The notes: generated from the sequence alone by a model not told the origin. A stretch of 64,000 bases of DNA from Ricinus communis (GCF_019578655.1 NC_063265.1:3010501-3074500), one strand, 5' to 3'. Shown: positions 12,546 to 25,100, numbered from the stretch's first letter. Made by a program: numbers and translations.

Positions 12546-12802
12546 GTGTAAAACATCACAATGTAATAAAAGAATCAATTAAAAAAGATCCTATAATTCC
12601 AATTAGAAATTCGTTGGACCCTTTAGGAACAGCCCATCAAATTGCGAATTTGTATTTATTTTACCATTTAAATTTAATAACTCATAATCGGATCTCAGTA
12701 ACTAAATATTTGAAACTTGACAATTTAAAACAGACTTTTCAAGTACTTAAATATTATTTAATGGACGAAAACGGGAGAGTTGTTAATCCCGATCCATGCA
12801 GT
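12546..12802 (+). pseudogene. rpoC2: Chloroplast rpoC2 fragment
   Basis: The translated segment contains '[17 protein letters not shown]', '[19 protein letters not shown]' and '[17 protein letters not shown]', which resemble an internal part of the plastid RNA polymerase beta'' subunit. It covers only about 85 residues of a protein of some 1,400. It is cut on the left at the intron fragment and on the right at the hAT-like element. The open frame (12,542-12,892) runs past the homology into unrelated sequence and is not a gene. Assignment is from memory of the protein family. Confidence 0.62.
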
Positions 12803-14090
12803 GCGCTGAGCATGGATCTCAGTGATTCCCGCCCGAATCAAATAACCGTACCGAAAAATACCATAACTGAAATAACTGAAATTTTTTTATAACCGAACTA
12901 AACTGATCCGAATTTTTTCTATTACGGTATGGTACTGGTTCTTTAGTAAAAACCGTACCATAACCGTACTAGAACCGAACCATCTTGTACTGATCCGGAC
13001 CAAACCGTAGAACTAAATTTTTTACATATATTTATAAATAATTATTTATATTATATAAATAATATCTATTAAAAATAACTATAATATTTTAAAATACTTT
13101 ATGCTCTATAAAAAATTATTTTATATTTATCATTTTATATAATTCAAACAATTATTATCGAAATATGAAAAAATACTACATATTAAAAGTAACTATAATA
13201 TTATAATGTACTTTATACTCTATAAAAAAATATAAGTCATATATTAATATATCATATAGTATACCGATACTAATACACATTACACTAATACTAAATTTAT
13301 AATTTACTATCTACTAACTTAACCCTAATACATTTTCATACTACATACTACATTTTCTCTAAGGCAAATTTTTGGACAGAAAATCAAAAGGAAGAAGGAA
13401 GAAATTGGCTCGCGTAGACGTCTTCCTATTTAGAACACACCACCACACCTCTCAATTTTCAATTCAGAAAGACAAAATCCCTAAGGCAAATTTCTCGACA
13501 GAAAATCAAAAGGAAAAAGGAAGAAATTGGCTCGCCTAGACGTCTTCCTCTTTAGCGCTCTCTCTTCCCATAACTGTATCGCCATTGCTTAGTCTCAAGT
13601 ATTCTTTTTTACTTTTTTACTTTTTTTTGGCTGGGTAGATTGTTGGCTGCAACTACGAAAAATATTTTATTTTAATAATTGCCATCTGCAAAATATTTTT
13701 ATGCTAGCAACAACATATATTTTAATGGTTTATATTTAAAAATTGAATGAATTATTATATTTACAAGTAACTGAATTGTAAAACATGTTGTTCAAGAATA
13801 TGATTGCAATTATAATTCAGATTTTCATGCTACTTTCTTTAGGTTGGTAATCATATTTTCTCTAAATATATTTGATTAAAGATGAGATTAAAGTTGTGTT
13901 TTAAAAAAATTTTAGAACCGAAAATAGCACTGAATCGAACTGTATTTAATCGTAAAAATTGGCACAATACAATACGAATCCTTTTATGTTTGGTATGGTA
14001 CTAGTACCTTCAATTTTAAAAGAACCGAGGTTTGGTATGGTACTGATGATTTATAGATAAATGAATTGGACTGATTCATGCTCAGCCCTA
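12803..14090. mobile_element. Non-autonomous hAT-like element
   Basis: The ends carry inverted copies of GCTGAGCATG (12,805-12,814) and CATGCTCAGC (14,077-14,086). Subterminal regions are rich in repeated 'ccgtacc/ggtacgg'-type words (for example 'accgtaccataaccgtac' and 'tttggtatggtactg'). Such ends are typical of plant hAT non-autonomous elements. Inside, a ~75-bp block is present twice (about 13,359-13,432 and 13,480-13,552: 'gacagaaaatcaaaagga', 'ggaagaaattggctcgc'). No transposase is present. I could not find a clear 8-bp target duplication, because the left end abuts the plastid fragment. Confidence 0.6.
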
Positions 14091-15314
14091 CCCCTAAACC
14101 TTAACCTTGATTTTAATTATTTGTCATCTTTATGTGTATATGAGACATTATTCGTTGAATATGCATGTGTAATATATAGTTAAAGTAGTTTATTATGTAT
14201 ACATTATATTTGTTGATGTATGAACCTTGAGGTATTATATTTGTTGATGTATGAACCTTGAGGTTTTGCATAATTTGATGTGTAATAACCTCTTGGATTA
14301 TGCATTAATTTATTGATTGAACATAAGCATGTTTATTCAACAATAGGTACTATAATAGAAATTTTATATTATCTTGTGGATACTAACCTTTAATGATTCA
14401 TAAGTTAAAGGATACTAAATTTATGGATTTTTGTAGATATACTTCAACGAGAATGTTATTGCATCATGCTCAATAAAAAAGAGGGACATAAGCCAAGTGT
14501 GAGAAAGCATGAGTGCAAATTAAGATGCATGCTTTAAGGGGGAGTATACATGTTGATATTGTTCAAGTTGGAAATAAAAAGAAAAGTATATCCATCTCTT
14601 GACTTACATTAACTAAAATAACTTGAACATCCATTTTCATGCCCTCAAAGATTTCAATTCAAAATATTCTTTATTCTTGCATTGATGAAAAATCTATTTT
14701 ACTTTTGAGACAAATACATCTTACTCTTGATTAAGCTAACTCCTTTGCTTCTTGAAAGGTAGCTATTTGTGCTTCTATTTTATTTAGGCAATATAAATAA
14801 AGTAAAAAGTGATCTCAAAAAGGAAATACTTAGGAACTCTTGAAGAATATAAAGAGAAAATCATACCAAGAACAACAATCAAAGTTAAAGAATTAAATAT
14901 TTGCAACTTTAATGTGTTCAATGAGATTCAATTAATCTTAATACCAAAGAAATTTGCTAATGGAAGTATGATTCTAATGCTATTCTCAAGTGGTATCTAC
15001 TCTTCACTCTTCAATGAACCTCAAGAGTTGTGAGTAAGTCTTTATATTAAATACACTTAAATGCTTATTTGCTAAATAGTTAATGGTTTGAGGGGAAGAA
15101 ATTTTTTTAGTTATGCATAAATTACATTTTTAAGTGGGGAGTAAACATATCACGAAGATTTTGCAAAAGAAATGGAAAATACACCTGTATCTTTTAATTT
15201 CATGCATTTATTTAATCTTTTGCATTTATAATAATATATACTTTATGTTAATGAACCTTTTTGAATGCTTTTGATTATTGCATCAATGTTTTATCATCAT
15301 AAGAAGGGGGAGGT
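14091..15314 (+). other. 3' internal region of the large retrotransposon
   Basis: Non-coding, with G-rich tracts ('aagggggagtatac' at about 14,537; 'gaagggggag' before the 3' LTR), as commonly found between pol and the 3' LTR of SIRE-like elements. A ~33-bp unit ('tatatttgttgatgtatgaa...') is duplicated in tandem at about 14,203-14,266. The 74-residue frame at 14,809-15,033 has no recognisable similarity. Confidence 0.5.
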
Positions 15315-17007
15315 TGTTGACCCCAAGATTTCAAGTGTGCTTTTGATGATGCAAAATATTATTATTACTAACAATCTTGTTTAGTATTGTTGTTCTTAGT
15401 AGGTAACTTTTAATTGTCATTGATGCATAGAAATAAAGATAATGACATAAGTGTGAAGCTGGATTCAAAAGTTAATGACTTCAATACTTGAGTCAATATG
15501 AATATCAAGATAAAATCATAAAATAATAAAGATTGGAAGAGCAATAAAAAATATAAAGGCAATGCAAAGAGCATGTGGAGTCAAGAATTCATGTGAATAA
15601 GCATGACCTCCATGGAATAAAATTAGTTAGTTGAAGTTTGAAGAATAGGCTGGAAGTATTTATAAGGGCAAACTATACATGGATGGATAGCTACATCAGT
15701 CTAGTTTCAAGAACAAAAATTAGAATATTTTTTAGATTTATAAAAATAGATTTTTAAATTTTTGAAGGAATTATGATCAAGCTGTCAAATTGGATTACAA
15801 CGAATGAGGCCAATTAGAATTAATGGCACTTATTGATATAAGAGATGTATGGAAGATGCAACAACCAAAATGTTGAAGCATGTTCAAAGTGTCATATGTC
15901 AAGATGAGCAATAAAATATTTTAATTTTTTGGAATATGAAGATTACTGTTTTTGGCATTGCTTAAAACTATAGAGTTGTAGTATACTGGCGAAAGTTTCG
16001 AACAAAAAACACGATTCATCATTTGGAATTGTGGAGCTCAAGATATTGAATTTGGAAGTAGTCGTGCTCCTAACATAAAAACTGTGAATGCAAAAAAGAG
16101 CAAAAACAGTCCAGTAGATATCTCGATCACGACTCTCCAACAGTCATATTTTACACAATCCTGACAAGGGTTTCTCGACTGTAAAATTCATGCTGACAAT
16201 ATATTTAATGATGATTTTATAACTGTTAGAGAATATTTGACCTAGCCAACTTTTATAATGGCTATATGGAAGAAAGATAGTATAAATACTCACTTAGAAT
16301 ATAAAATTGAATGTTCTTAAGCTCTCTAAAGATCAAATACAAGTGGAAAATGTTTTCATATATCTTTGAGCATAAAATTCATCATTAAACTCTCTTGTTA
16401 TTCATTTGTAAGGTTGAAGCACTTTTGTGTGAGGGTTGCAAGTTCACTCTACCTTTTACTATTGAGCGATATTTATAAGAGTGAACATGGTTTCTTTTTT
16501 CTCTAAATTATTCTCTATTGTAATGGTTTGAGCTTGAGCCATAAAATACTAGGTTTGAAGGTTTGAGTATTAGTCATGAAAAAACACTTGGGTTTGAGTG
16601 TTAGCCATAGAAAACACTTGGGTTTGAGTGTTAGTCATCAAGAAACTTGTAAGAAGTTTTGATGTGAGCTTCAAAACACTTGGATTTAATTTTGCACCTA
16701 TAAAAGAATCATTGATAGTGAAATCTCAAGTGAAGCTTGAGGAGTGGATGTAGGTAAGGAGTTGGCCGAACCACTATAAATCTTGTGTTTGAATCTCTCT
16801 TCCCTATACTCTTATATTTATTATATTTATGTTTGCTATCTGTGGTGATGTATTCTTGCATTTTGTATTCAAAATTGTTCAATTTTTATTAATTGCTTCC
16901 GCTAATATTGATTTTAATAATCAAGTTTTTCTATACAAAATTTTTTAATTACAATTGATTTTTGTAAACAACCAATTCACTCACTCTTGATAGCCACAAG
17001 GTATTTC
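15315..17007 (+). repeat. 3' LTR of the large retrotransposon
   Basis: It starts TGTTGACCCC directly after a purine tract and ends with 'ggtatttca', as the 5' LTR does before its primer-binding site. It lacks the TRIM and thus shows the empty site ('agatgagcaataaaat'). Confidence 0.82.
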
Positions 17008-20000
17008 AAATAAAAATATAATCATATTAGTAGATTTTTTTATTTATAAATTATTTCTTTTATTTTTATTTTTATTCTAGATCTATGTCTTTATATGAGT
17101 GTAATTTCTTCTCTTATTTTTAAAAAAATATATATTTCACATTAACTAATTAATTAATATGAATGATTTTTTTGAAAAATTATTGTAAATTTGAAACTGT
17201 ATCACAATGACTATGCTATTTTTTAAAAATCTTATCCTCTTTAAGTTAAATCTTGGAACGTGTCTCACCCACTTTTGTAACTTATGTTAAACATTTTTTG
17301 AGCTAATATGACAGTAAATACTTATTTGTTTATATATTTGATCTTTTTTATGCTTATCTAAACATGTCACTTTGCTTAATTTTTCAAGTGTAGTTGAACT
17401 TTAAAAGTATTACAAAATTATAAATTTAAGAATTTTATAAAATCAATAAAATTTGAACTAATTGCAAGCAGTTTCGAACATTTTTCAAAAAATGAGGTTT
17501 GGGACAGTTTGTCAGGAATTTAGTACAAGCGAATTTGGAGACGAGCAATATTGGCCCCACGGTGCATTTTAGAGTCAATCTTACGTTTCTTTAAATCTAT
17601 ACACGTTGCCCCGCCGATCACTTAGGTAAATTAACATTGGAATATCCACATATAATTTTATTTGCCAATATAAGTTTGCTGTGTTGTAACTATTGAGAGA
17701 AAGGAGAAATTTATTAATGACCTTAAGTTTATATTCTATTTGGGAAAGTGGTACTTGGGAACGTTTCTGGGTTTTGTGTCAATGGGCCATATGCTGGTGC
17801 TATTTGTTTAATAAGCTGAGCTTTTTTTTCTTTTCGGCTTGTTAATTTAGATAAATCTATGACATGCTGTTGGTCTTGCTTTTCTAACTATTTCTAGTAA
17901 ATTTTATGTTGTGGAACAAGTGCTTTCTTTTACTATGTAATTTGGTTTTGTTTTCTTTTGTTTCCTAGTGGCATTTTTTGTTGATTTTCTTTAGCTAAGA
18001 TTTTTATATAATTTATTCCAAATCTGATTTGTATTATTTTAAAGTAATGCTAAAAATACTATTCAATTCTGTCCAAGTTGTTTTCATTGCCAAAATAAAA
18101 AAGATGTGTTAAAAAATAAAAATATGTACAAAGTCAGAATTTAATATGCAATTAGGTCATAAAAGTTATACGGCTAAAAATATAAGCTCATAAAATTTCC
18201 TATCAAGCTAAATTTTTATGCAAAAATACGATATCACTGAAGAAACTTGAAAAAAAAAAAGAAGAAGCAATGAATGTGACTGTAAATTGCAAGTTTCATT
18301 TTTTTCAGATTATATATATACATATTTCGTTTTTTTGGATAATAATATAAATTAATAATCGCTAATATTTTTTATTTAGTTTTATTTTGGTCATGGAAAT
18401 TTTTTTTTCAATAATTCAATTTTAGTTTTTGTTGTAATTTAGTCACTTTGTCAATGAGAAATTAACATGTAATATTTTCTTTTACGTAATTATATATTTC
18501 TTATTGGTTATTTTTGACACGTGTTAATTTTTTATTTGCGATGTGACTAAATTGAAATAAAATTAAAGTTGGATGACTGAAATGAAAAAAATTAAAATTT
18601 TATGACTAAAATCAACTAAGTGCAAAGTTCATTAACCATTTATATCATTATTCTTTGAGCGTTGTTTTAGAGTTTTTCATACGAAGAAATATTTACTTAA
18701 TTATTCATATATTATTTTTAATTTTTATATTATACATATATTTTATTTTTATTTAGGGATTTTATATTTTTATAAGAAAAAACATTTGTTTAATTATTCA
18801 CATAGTATTTTTGTTTAAAACAGACACCTTCTTATCGCAGAGACATTAATTCTTTAATTAAAAGAGAAATCAATTTTCTCGCCCTATTCAAGTACTTTTA
18901 CTTTATTTGTATTAAAAGAATTTTATTCCTTTCAACTTTAGGATGGGATTTATTATTATTTTTTTAACAGAGGATAGAATTTATTAATGTGAAATTGAAA
19001 CTCATATTCTAATATTTTTCAATATTCAAACATAAATTCAACAAAATATTTTTAATATTTTGAAATTTACTCAACAAATAAATAACAGTTCAAATAAAAA
19101 AAATTAAAGATAAATCTTTATAGATTTGAAAATCAATAAGATATTAACTAAAATAATTTAGCCCAAAAATTAAAAGATTTTAAATCAAAATAATTTATTT
19201 TATATAAAATTTTGAAAATATTGATCTTTTTAGAGGGAGCATAGTCCATCGAATTTTTTAAAAAATTCAAAATGATAATATTTTTTTCTTGTACATAAAA
19301 AAGAGAGAAATGAAATGACAAAGATTAGAGAAAAAAGTTGGAACCTAAAAGAAAAAATAACAATTCAAGAAAAAACTGAAGATAATTTTTTATAAATCTG
19401 AAAATCAACTATATCAATCATAAAATCAATCAGACATCAACTAAACATCAATAAAAAAATCAATAAAAGCATTTAGTTATAAAAAAGAATTAAATAAATA
19501 ACAAATAATAAAAATCAATGAATAAAATTAAAATCTAAATCAATATAAATTAGTCAATCAATTTTCTCTTATTTCTCATATAGATGCACTATAAAAGAAT
19601 TATTTTTAGCAAAAAAAAAATTAAAGGGTAAATAACTTCATTGGTACCAAAACTATGGCTGTGTTTCTAATTGGCACTAATATCTTAAATTATTTTTTTT
19701 GATATCAAAACTTTAATTTTCATTACAGGCGATGATACATATTGGGAATTTGTTCAATTTTTGTTAACATGAAGGGTAGAGCTCTACATCAGCATTCTAC
19801 TCATCTTTCACGTCATATTTGACCTTAGATAAATTAGCCCGTGGTACTAAATCTTTGCCACTTAAGGTCATGTAAATCATATTGAAAACCGGCCTAATCC
19901 AATAATTGATCCAATTTGTCTTACTTAGACTGATCTGAATTAGATTACTTTAATGGTGAATTTAGATATTCTCTATTGCAATTGTGTTAAATTAAAATTA

Positions 20001-20429
20001 TATAAAATCTATTCAAACTCAATTTATAAATAGTTTTTCCATTTTGAGTTGCTTTGATATAATTCATTACAGATTCAAGTGGTTTTGTTTTATATTATTA
20101 TCAGTTCGGGTTGTTAGCTTTTTATAAAAATTGAGGTTTATGGAGTTTGAATTTTGGATAACATTTTTGCTGCAAACAAAATATTATAACTGCAATTACG
20201 ATCCATCTTTGCTATTCCAAAAAAGAAGAAAAAAAAAAAAAAACATTTACATCTTTGATGACCTTCTGCCAAACTTAAAACCTGAGAGCCTCTGAAAAAA
20301 GAAAGCATCTAAAAGTCCCTAATATTGTTCTCTGTTATAGATTTCACATTGAACAAATTGAAAAAAAAAAAAAAGAAGGAAGAAAAACAGAGAGAATCTC
20401 CACCCTAAGGGATGATAGTAAAGAACTCA
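17008..20429. other. AT-rich intergenic DNA
   Basis: No gene, RNA or element that I can support. Poly(A) runs occur near 18,250 and 20,224-20,245. Proximal upstream sequence of CRP1 begins near 20,430. Confidence 0.5.
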
Positions 20430-20734
20430 AAATGGGATCAAGGAAAGAGAGTAATTCATAGCAGCAGCTACAGTAGTGCTCCCGCCTAGAAACCAACAAC
20501 TGAGGCCAATTACAAAAGAGCAACTTGGCCATGTGATGCAAGTAAACACCGATGCTTTCCGTCGTGCAGAGTTGAATTACAAAGAATATTTTACATTTTT
20601 TCTTATTACTGCTGAAAGGACACAGTCGGATATATTTTAGTATAAATATGATGCCTTAGATGGAGAGGCTTCTCATCCCTTCCCTTGTTTTACATTCTTG
20701 AGTTTGTAGAGGCAGAAGAGCGAGTGAGAGAAAA
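20430..20734 (+). promoter_or_regulatory. CRP1 promoter
   Basis: A block shared by all four CRP units: 'gcagcagctacagtagtgctc', 'aggccaattacaaa', 'tgaattacaaagaa' and 'gaaaggacacag', then a TATA box TATAAATA at 20,641-20,648, 87 bp before the ATG. The 5' UTR has a 'gaggcttctcatccct' block, which is also conserved in the other copies. Confidence 0.7.
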
Positions 20735-21170
20735 ATGGTGAGGAAAGAAAAGTTGTTTATTGCTTTGACATGGTTCCTAGTAGTGATGTCCGTTGCCATA
20801 TGTGCTAATGCAACAGCAGGCCCTCGTCTGCAGGCATCCGATGAGCACATGGAACTGCCAGCAGGTAATAAATTTGTTTGCACTTTGTTGCTACTACTGA
20901 TAGAAAGAATATCTAAATAAATAAGCGAAGAGAATCGTTTCTTATTATGTCGATTAGAGGAAAATAAAAATGAAAAGAGAATAAAAAGAAAAACAGCTTA
21001 AATTTGACCTGTTTCAAGAAAACTCCGGGATTTGCATCATTACCGGTTACAATGTAGTAATAATGGTTTTTGATATTTGATTTGAAGGTTGTCGCTGCTG
21101 CTATTTCATTGGACAGATTCCATACATGCGTTGTGGGATGGTATGCTGTCAGGATGGCTGTTGCGGCTAA
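20735..21170 (+). CDS. CRP1: small secreted eight-cysteine peptide
   Basis: Two exons, 20,735-20,864 (130 nt) and 21,088-21,170 (83 nt), with a GT-AG intron of 223 bp (donor cag|gtaata, acceptor gaag|gt). They give 70 residues. Residues 1-28 form a signal peptide: basic start MVRKEK, hydrophobic 'LFIALTWFLVVMSVAIC', then ANATA before a likely cleavage. A short polar spacer follows (GPRLQASDEHMELPA). The C-terminal 26 residues are nearly all core, with cysteine pattern C-x-C-C-x10-C-x3-C-C-x3-C-C and the last glycine before the stop. The neighbours are paralogues in the same orientation, and a polyadenylation-type 'aataaag' lies about 35 bp after the stop. I do not recognise the family and cannot assign a function. 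A secreted, disulphide-bonded peptide is inferred. It is not a thionin, defensin or GASA spacing that I know. Confidence 0.82.
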
Positions 21171-21944
21171 TCAATGGAGGTTTTTTCATGCTACTAAGCA
21201 GAATAAAGTTTGGGTTGCTGATGAAATAATATGAGAAATATTTGAATTGTCAGGAGCTCCTTTTTTATGATTCTTTACCTTTTTCCTTGGATAAGAAGGT
21301 TTCTTTATCAGTTGTACTTTCGTATTGTTAATCAATAATACTGCAATTATCTTAATGGATACGTAATGCAAAGAGGACAACTGGGAAAATCTGGGGAAAG
21401 GAGAGATTAGCAGCTAGAGAATTGAGGTACACAGTGCACTGCACATGAATCAATCAACACCTTCATGGGGGCAAGCATACACATACACATACACTGCCCT
21501 GCCCTGCATGAACACATACGTACGTGCAAGCAAACACATCACATAAAAAAAATAATTCTGAGGTCAATTTATTTTTACCGAACGAGCAAACACATCAATT
21601 AAAGAAAATTAGTTTTGGATTAAATATTATTTACCTTGAATTTTGATTTATCGACCACTCTTAGGAAACTAGGCTGAACCACTTTGAAAAATTTGAATAT
21701 TTATTAAAATCAATATTAGCATAAGCCATAAATCAAGGCAATTGAATAATCCTAAATATAAAATGCGGAAGTTTCATTTTTAACATATAAGATTATCAAT
21801 GATCTTTTTCATTGACAGCAAATTTGTTAATTTAGTGTCGAGATTATTTCACTAGATTAAAACAAAACTATTTAATTTAATTTTTACTTTTATATTGTTT
21901 AACTATAATATATATTAAAAATAATAATAGAATGCTATAATTAG
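21171..21944. other. CRP1 3' flank
   Basis: This contains the 3' flank common to the CRP units: 'gcaattatcttaatgg' and 'gagattagcagc' at about 21,340-21,420, also seen after CRP2, CRP3 and CRP4. A short (CATACA)-like run lies near 21,478-21,500. No gene is visible. Confidence 0.6.
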
Positions 21945-22765
21945 AAATGTTTATTTTATATTAATAACTAAAATTAAACTATATAGTAATTTAATAATAT
22001 TATTATAAATATAAGTAGTTTTAAAATATTTAAATTTACTTGAACTAAATTGTATTAAAATAAAAAAAAATTAAAGCAAAAAAAAGAATATTAAATTTAT
22101 TATACTTAAACTAACTTGTACTAAAAATAAAATTTTACTCTAATTTGATAATAAAATTAATTCTGAATGAGTTTTATACTTGATAATAAGTTCAAGAGAT
22201 CAAATTGTAATATTAAATTGCTAGTTTAATCTTTCAACTAACATGGAGGGGTAGTAGCTAGTTTAAAATAAAACTCAAGGGGGTTTTACTGTGATAAAAA
22301 ATGCAGGGACCGACTCATAAACAATACCGCATGCTTGAATGACAGTTCAGTAGCAGTCCCTTTTTTCCCTTTCGTCTCCTATGTGACTCAGTCCCTGTAT
22401 TTTTTTTATTATATTTAAATCCCATTGAGTTTTAATAAAATTAACTATTACTCCCATTATATGTTAGTTAAAGGACTAAATTGATAATTTAAAATTATAA
22501 TTTAATCATTAAATTTATTATCAAGTATCAAACTTGTCCAAAATTTATTTTATTATCAAATAAGAGTAAAATCTTATTTTAAGCACAAGTTAGTTTTAGT
22601 GTCTAATTAAGATAATAAATTTAATATTTTTTACTTGTTTATATATTTTATTTTTAGCATACTTTAATATAAAAGAATTTAAACATATTAAAAATACTTA
22701 TTTTTGTTTAATATTATTAAATTACTATGTAATTTAATTTTAAATTTTTAAATAAAATAAATAAA
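21945..22765. repeat. Long inverted repeat (foldback), ~380-bp arms
   Basis: The left arm (about 21,945-22,315) is the reverse complement, with mismatches, of the right arm (about 22,388-22,765). A spacer of ~70 bp separates them. Matching words include 'gcagggaccga' with 'tcagtccctgtat', 'caactaacat' with 'atgttagtta', 'acttgataataa' with 'ttattatcaagt', and 'aaaattttactctaatttg' with 'caaataagagtaaaatctt'. There is no coding sequence. It could be a MITE or foldback element. The outer ends are not sharply defined. Confidence 0.75.
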
Positions 22766-24984
22766 TTTAGATGATGGAGTTAATTGTTTGGATGGTGACA
22801 CAGCTTTCAATTTATTTCATGTTTTACTTTTAAATTTTAATTTATATCATTTTATTATCTAAACTAAATTATAGCATCATTAAGTATTAAATTTAGATAA
22901 TTTATTATTTATGCGGTAATCAAAAGGCTCCATAACAGTCATTTAATATTCAACTCATTAAATTATAAGTCTCAAAAACTCTATTTTTTTCCACTCGAAA
23001 TCTTACTTCTAACCTTAACCCTAAAAGTTATTTTTTTTTGTATATAACAGATAAATGCAATTTCTAGAGTCAGAGTTAAAGATAAAATTTAAATTTTAAA
23101 ATGACTATTCCTGATGTTGATGCTACATCATTGGTTCTCATCCTTCAAAGACTACGAGTGTAATAGGAGCATATGTTGACAAAAGGATTATCCTAAGATG
23201 GTCATCTCATGGCTATTGAGAACGAATCAAATCAAATGATTCTATTTCTCAATCTTTCTTACTTGCTCCTATGGAACCAAGAGGTCAAAAACATTGAGAA
23301 AAATTGGCCATTCACAATCATTGATGAAGGATTCCTCAAAAAGTTAAGGATTAGTGATCCTTTTTAGAAATTGAATGAATAACTCATTTGTATCCAATGC
23401 TGAGCTAATAGCCTATGCATTAAAGTAAATTCTTTAGATTTGAAGAAAAAAAACTTTACTAACAATTACTTATTTTGTCATAAGAGTCCCGCGAATATAA
23501 ATATTTCGGTCTTAGGTTAGTGATTAGTTTCGACATTTCTCAATATTTTAATTTTAGGAATATGTATAATGATATAAATAGAAAATAGAGAATAGGCTCA
23601 TGTCATTTAATTTATATGTATTAGCATTTGCATTGATTTATCCTAAAGATTTTATTTCAATAGGAATTTGATTATTCACCGTATATGAGGATCTCTGCTA
23701 AGCATTTCTGGCTGAATGGTTAAAGTGTCCAACTCATGATTGAGTTAAACACTCGTATTTCACAAAATTTGACTCTTTTTCTCTTTTATGCCCCCACTCT
23801 TAATTCTCACTTTTAGTCCTTCAGTTGAACTAATAAACTTAAATCGCAAACAAGTCGTATAGCATTCAAAAAGGATAGAATACACAGATTTAAGGTCTTT
23901 TGTTCAAGTTGTTTTCCATTTCTAAATAAGATATCAAAGTGGATGATTGACTAATTCCATAGTAGAAATAACCGCAAAAAAATTTTTAATAACAAGGATT
24001 TCTATTTCTCACTGATATCCCATACAACCACATTCATCTTAGTAAAAAGTGCTTTAAAGCACGTGGTTCAAAATGCCAGATAAAAAGGAGTAGCTGCTAG
24101 TGTTAATCCATCAAATTAACTGAATGATATAACCCTTTTCTTTTGTAATATGGATAGGAAGTATATAAATCCACGAAAGGCATACTATAGTTTAAAATGA
24201 AGTAGATATTAAATGGTTGCCACGTATCTTTTAAATTATCGCATAAATAATAATTTGTTTAAATTTATTTTTCAGTGATATTATAATCAAAATTTAGATA
24301 TTAAAATAATATAAATTAAAGTTTGGTCACCAATTATTATTTTATTTTAGAAATTCTCTTAGAATTCTGAATACTATGACTGGCTATCTGAAAAATGAGC
24401 CTCTATTTTTTTACCCTTTAACAAACCTTAAAGCATGTAATTAGTTATGCCTATATTTCAGGGAATCTTTCTTGAGATAGAAAAAGATTATGTAAACACT
24501 CATTTAAAATTCAAAATAAAAATAATAAATTTAAGAGTAATGTAATAATTAGTTTGATGGTAAATTATATACAAAATGATTTTATTATTAGAACTTAATT
24601 TTCTATTGATATTCCATGATAAAATAATTGTGTTATTAGGTGTTAGAGTATTAAGGTGTAAGAAAAATAAAGTATATGATATCTTTTTATTAAAAAAATT
24701 ATAGTCCTTTTATGCATGCGTTTAAACACAAAATATATTTTTATCTTTTGAAAAGAAATTCAGAAAATAGTTTCTTTAGTATTTGTTAATCTCTATTTAA
24801 TAAATTGGATATTTACGACATGAGTTAATAATTAGATGACTATAACAAAACAAAATCTTAAATTAAAGTTCCTTTTTCTCACAAAACGGTTTAAATTAAA
24901 GTTATATAAGTGTAATAAAATAAAGTAAGAAAATTATAGAATAAAACGAAAGTAAATGTAAGATTAGGGGACCATTTGCATAAT
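22766..24984. other. Intergenic DNA, partly organelle-like
   Basis: Mostly AT-rich without genes. The part at about 23,130-24,110 has less extreme composition and plastid-like wording, including a trnI-CAU relic (separate entry). I cannot place the rest with certainty. Confidence 0.4.
23699..23745 (+). pseudogene. Chloroplast trnI-CAU relic (5' half)
   Basis: 'ggctgaatggttaaag' followed by 'ccaactcatgattg' matches the D-arm and anticodon arm (CAT) of plastid trnI-CAU, and the upstream 'tctctgctaagcat' matches its plastid 5' flank. The acceptor start is altered (gcatttct for gcatccat). After the anticodon stem the sequence departs completely, so no T-arm or acceptor 3' strand exists. It is a nuclear plastid relic, not a functional tRNA gene. 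Confidence 0.55.
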
Positions 24985-25100
24985 TGCGGGAACTGGAAAG
25001 CATCGCGTGCTGAATGAAAGAGGGAAAGGAGCTGGTGTGGTGCCCCATTCAAAGAATGATGTTCAACTTGACGGAACATGGGCTAACATAGACAACTCGC
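24985..25100 (+). repeat. CRP-unit spacer, copy 2
   Basis: 'gtgctgaatgaaagaggg', 'aaaggag' and 'cattcaaagaatgatgttcaac' correspond to 59,010-59,130 and to the copies at about 0.8 and 50.6 kb. It is the distal 5' flank of CRP2, which now lies 23 kb downstream beyond the viral cluster. Confidence 0.7.

Larger units (their letters stand above)
8131..17007 (+). mobile_element. Large LTR retrotransposon, coding region mostly lost
   Basis: Two long related LTRs (about 8131-10603 and 15315-17007) flank 4.7 kb. A tRNA-Met type primer-binding site ('attagtattagagtctgag') directly follows the 5' LTR at 10,604. A purine tract (gaagggggag, 15,303-15,312) precedes the 3' LTR, which starts TGTTGACCCC. Only a gag N-terminal remnant survives (10,660-10,836), resembling copia (SIRE-like) gag. 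No pol remains. The internal region instead holds chloroplast DNA and a hAT-like element. The exact 5' end is uncertain because the first ~25 bp of the 3' LTR do not align. Confidence 0.82.

Noticed and set aside
12542..12892. 116-residue frame as a gene
   Set aside because: The first ~85 residues are an internal chloroplast rpoC2 fragment and the rest is hAT-element sequence. It has no promoter or proper start.
23699..23745. Functional tRNA gene
   Set aside because: Only the D and anticodon arms match. T-arm and acceptor 3' strand are absent.
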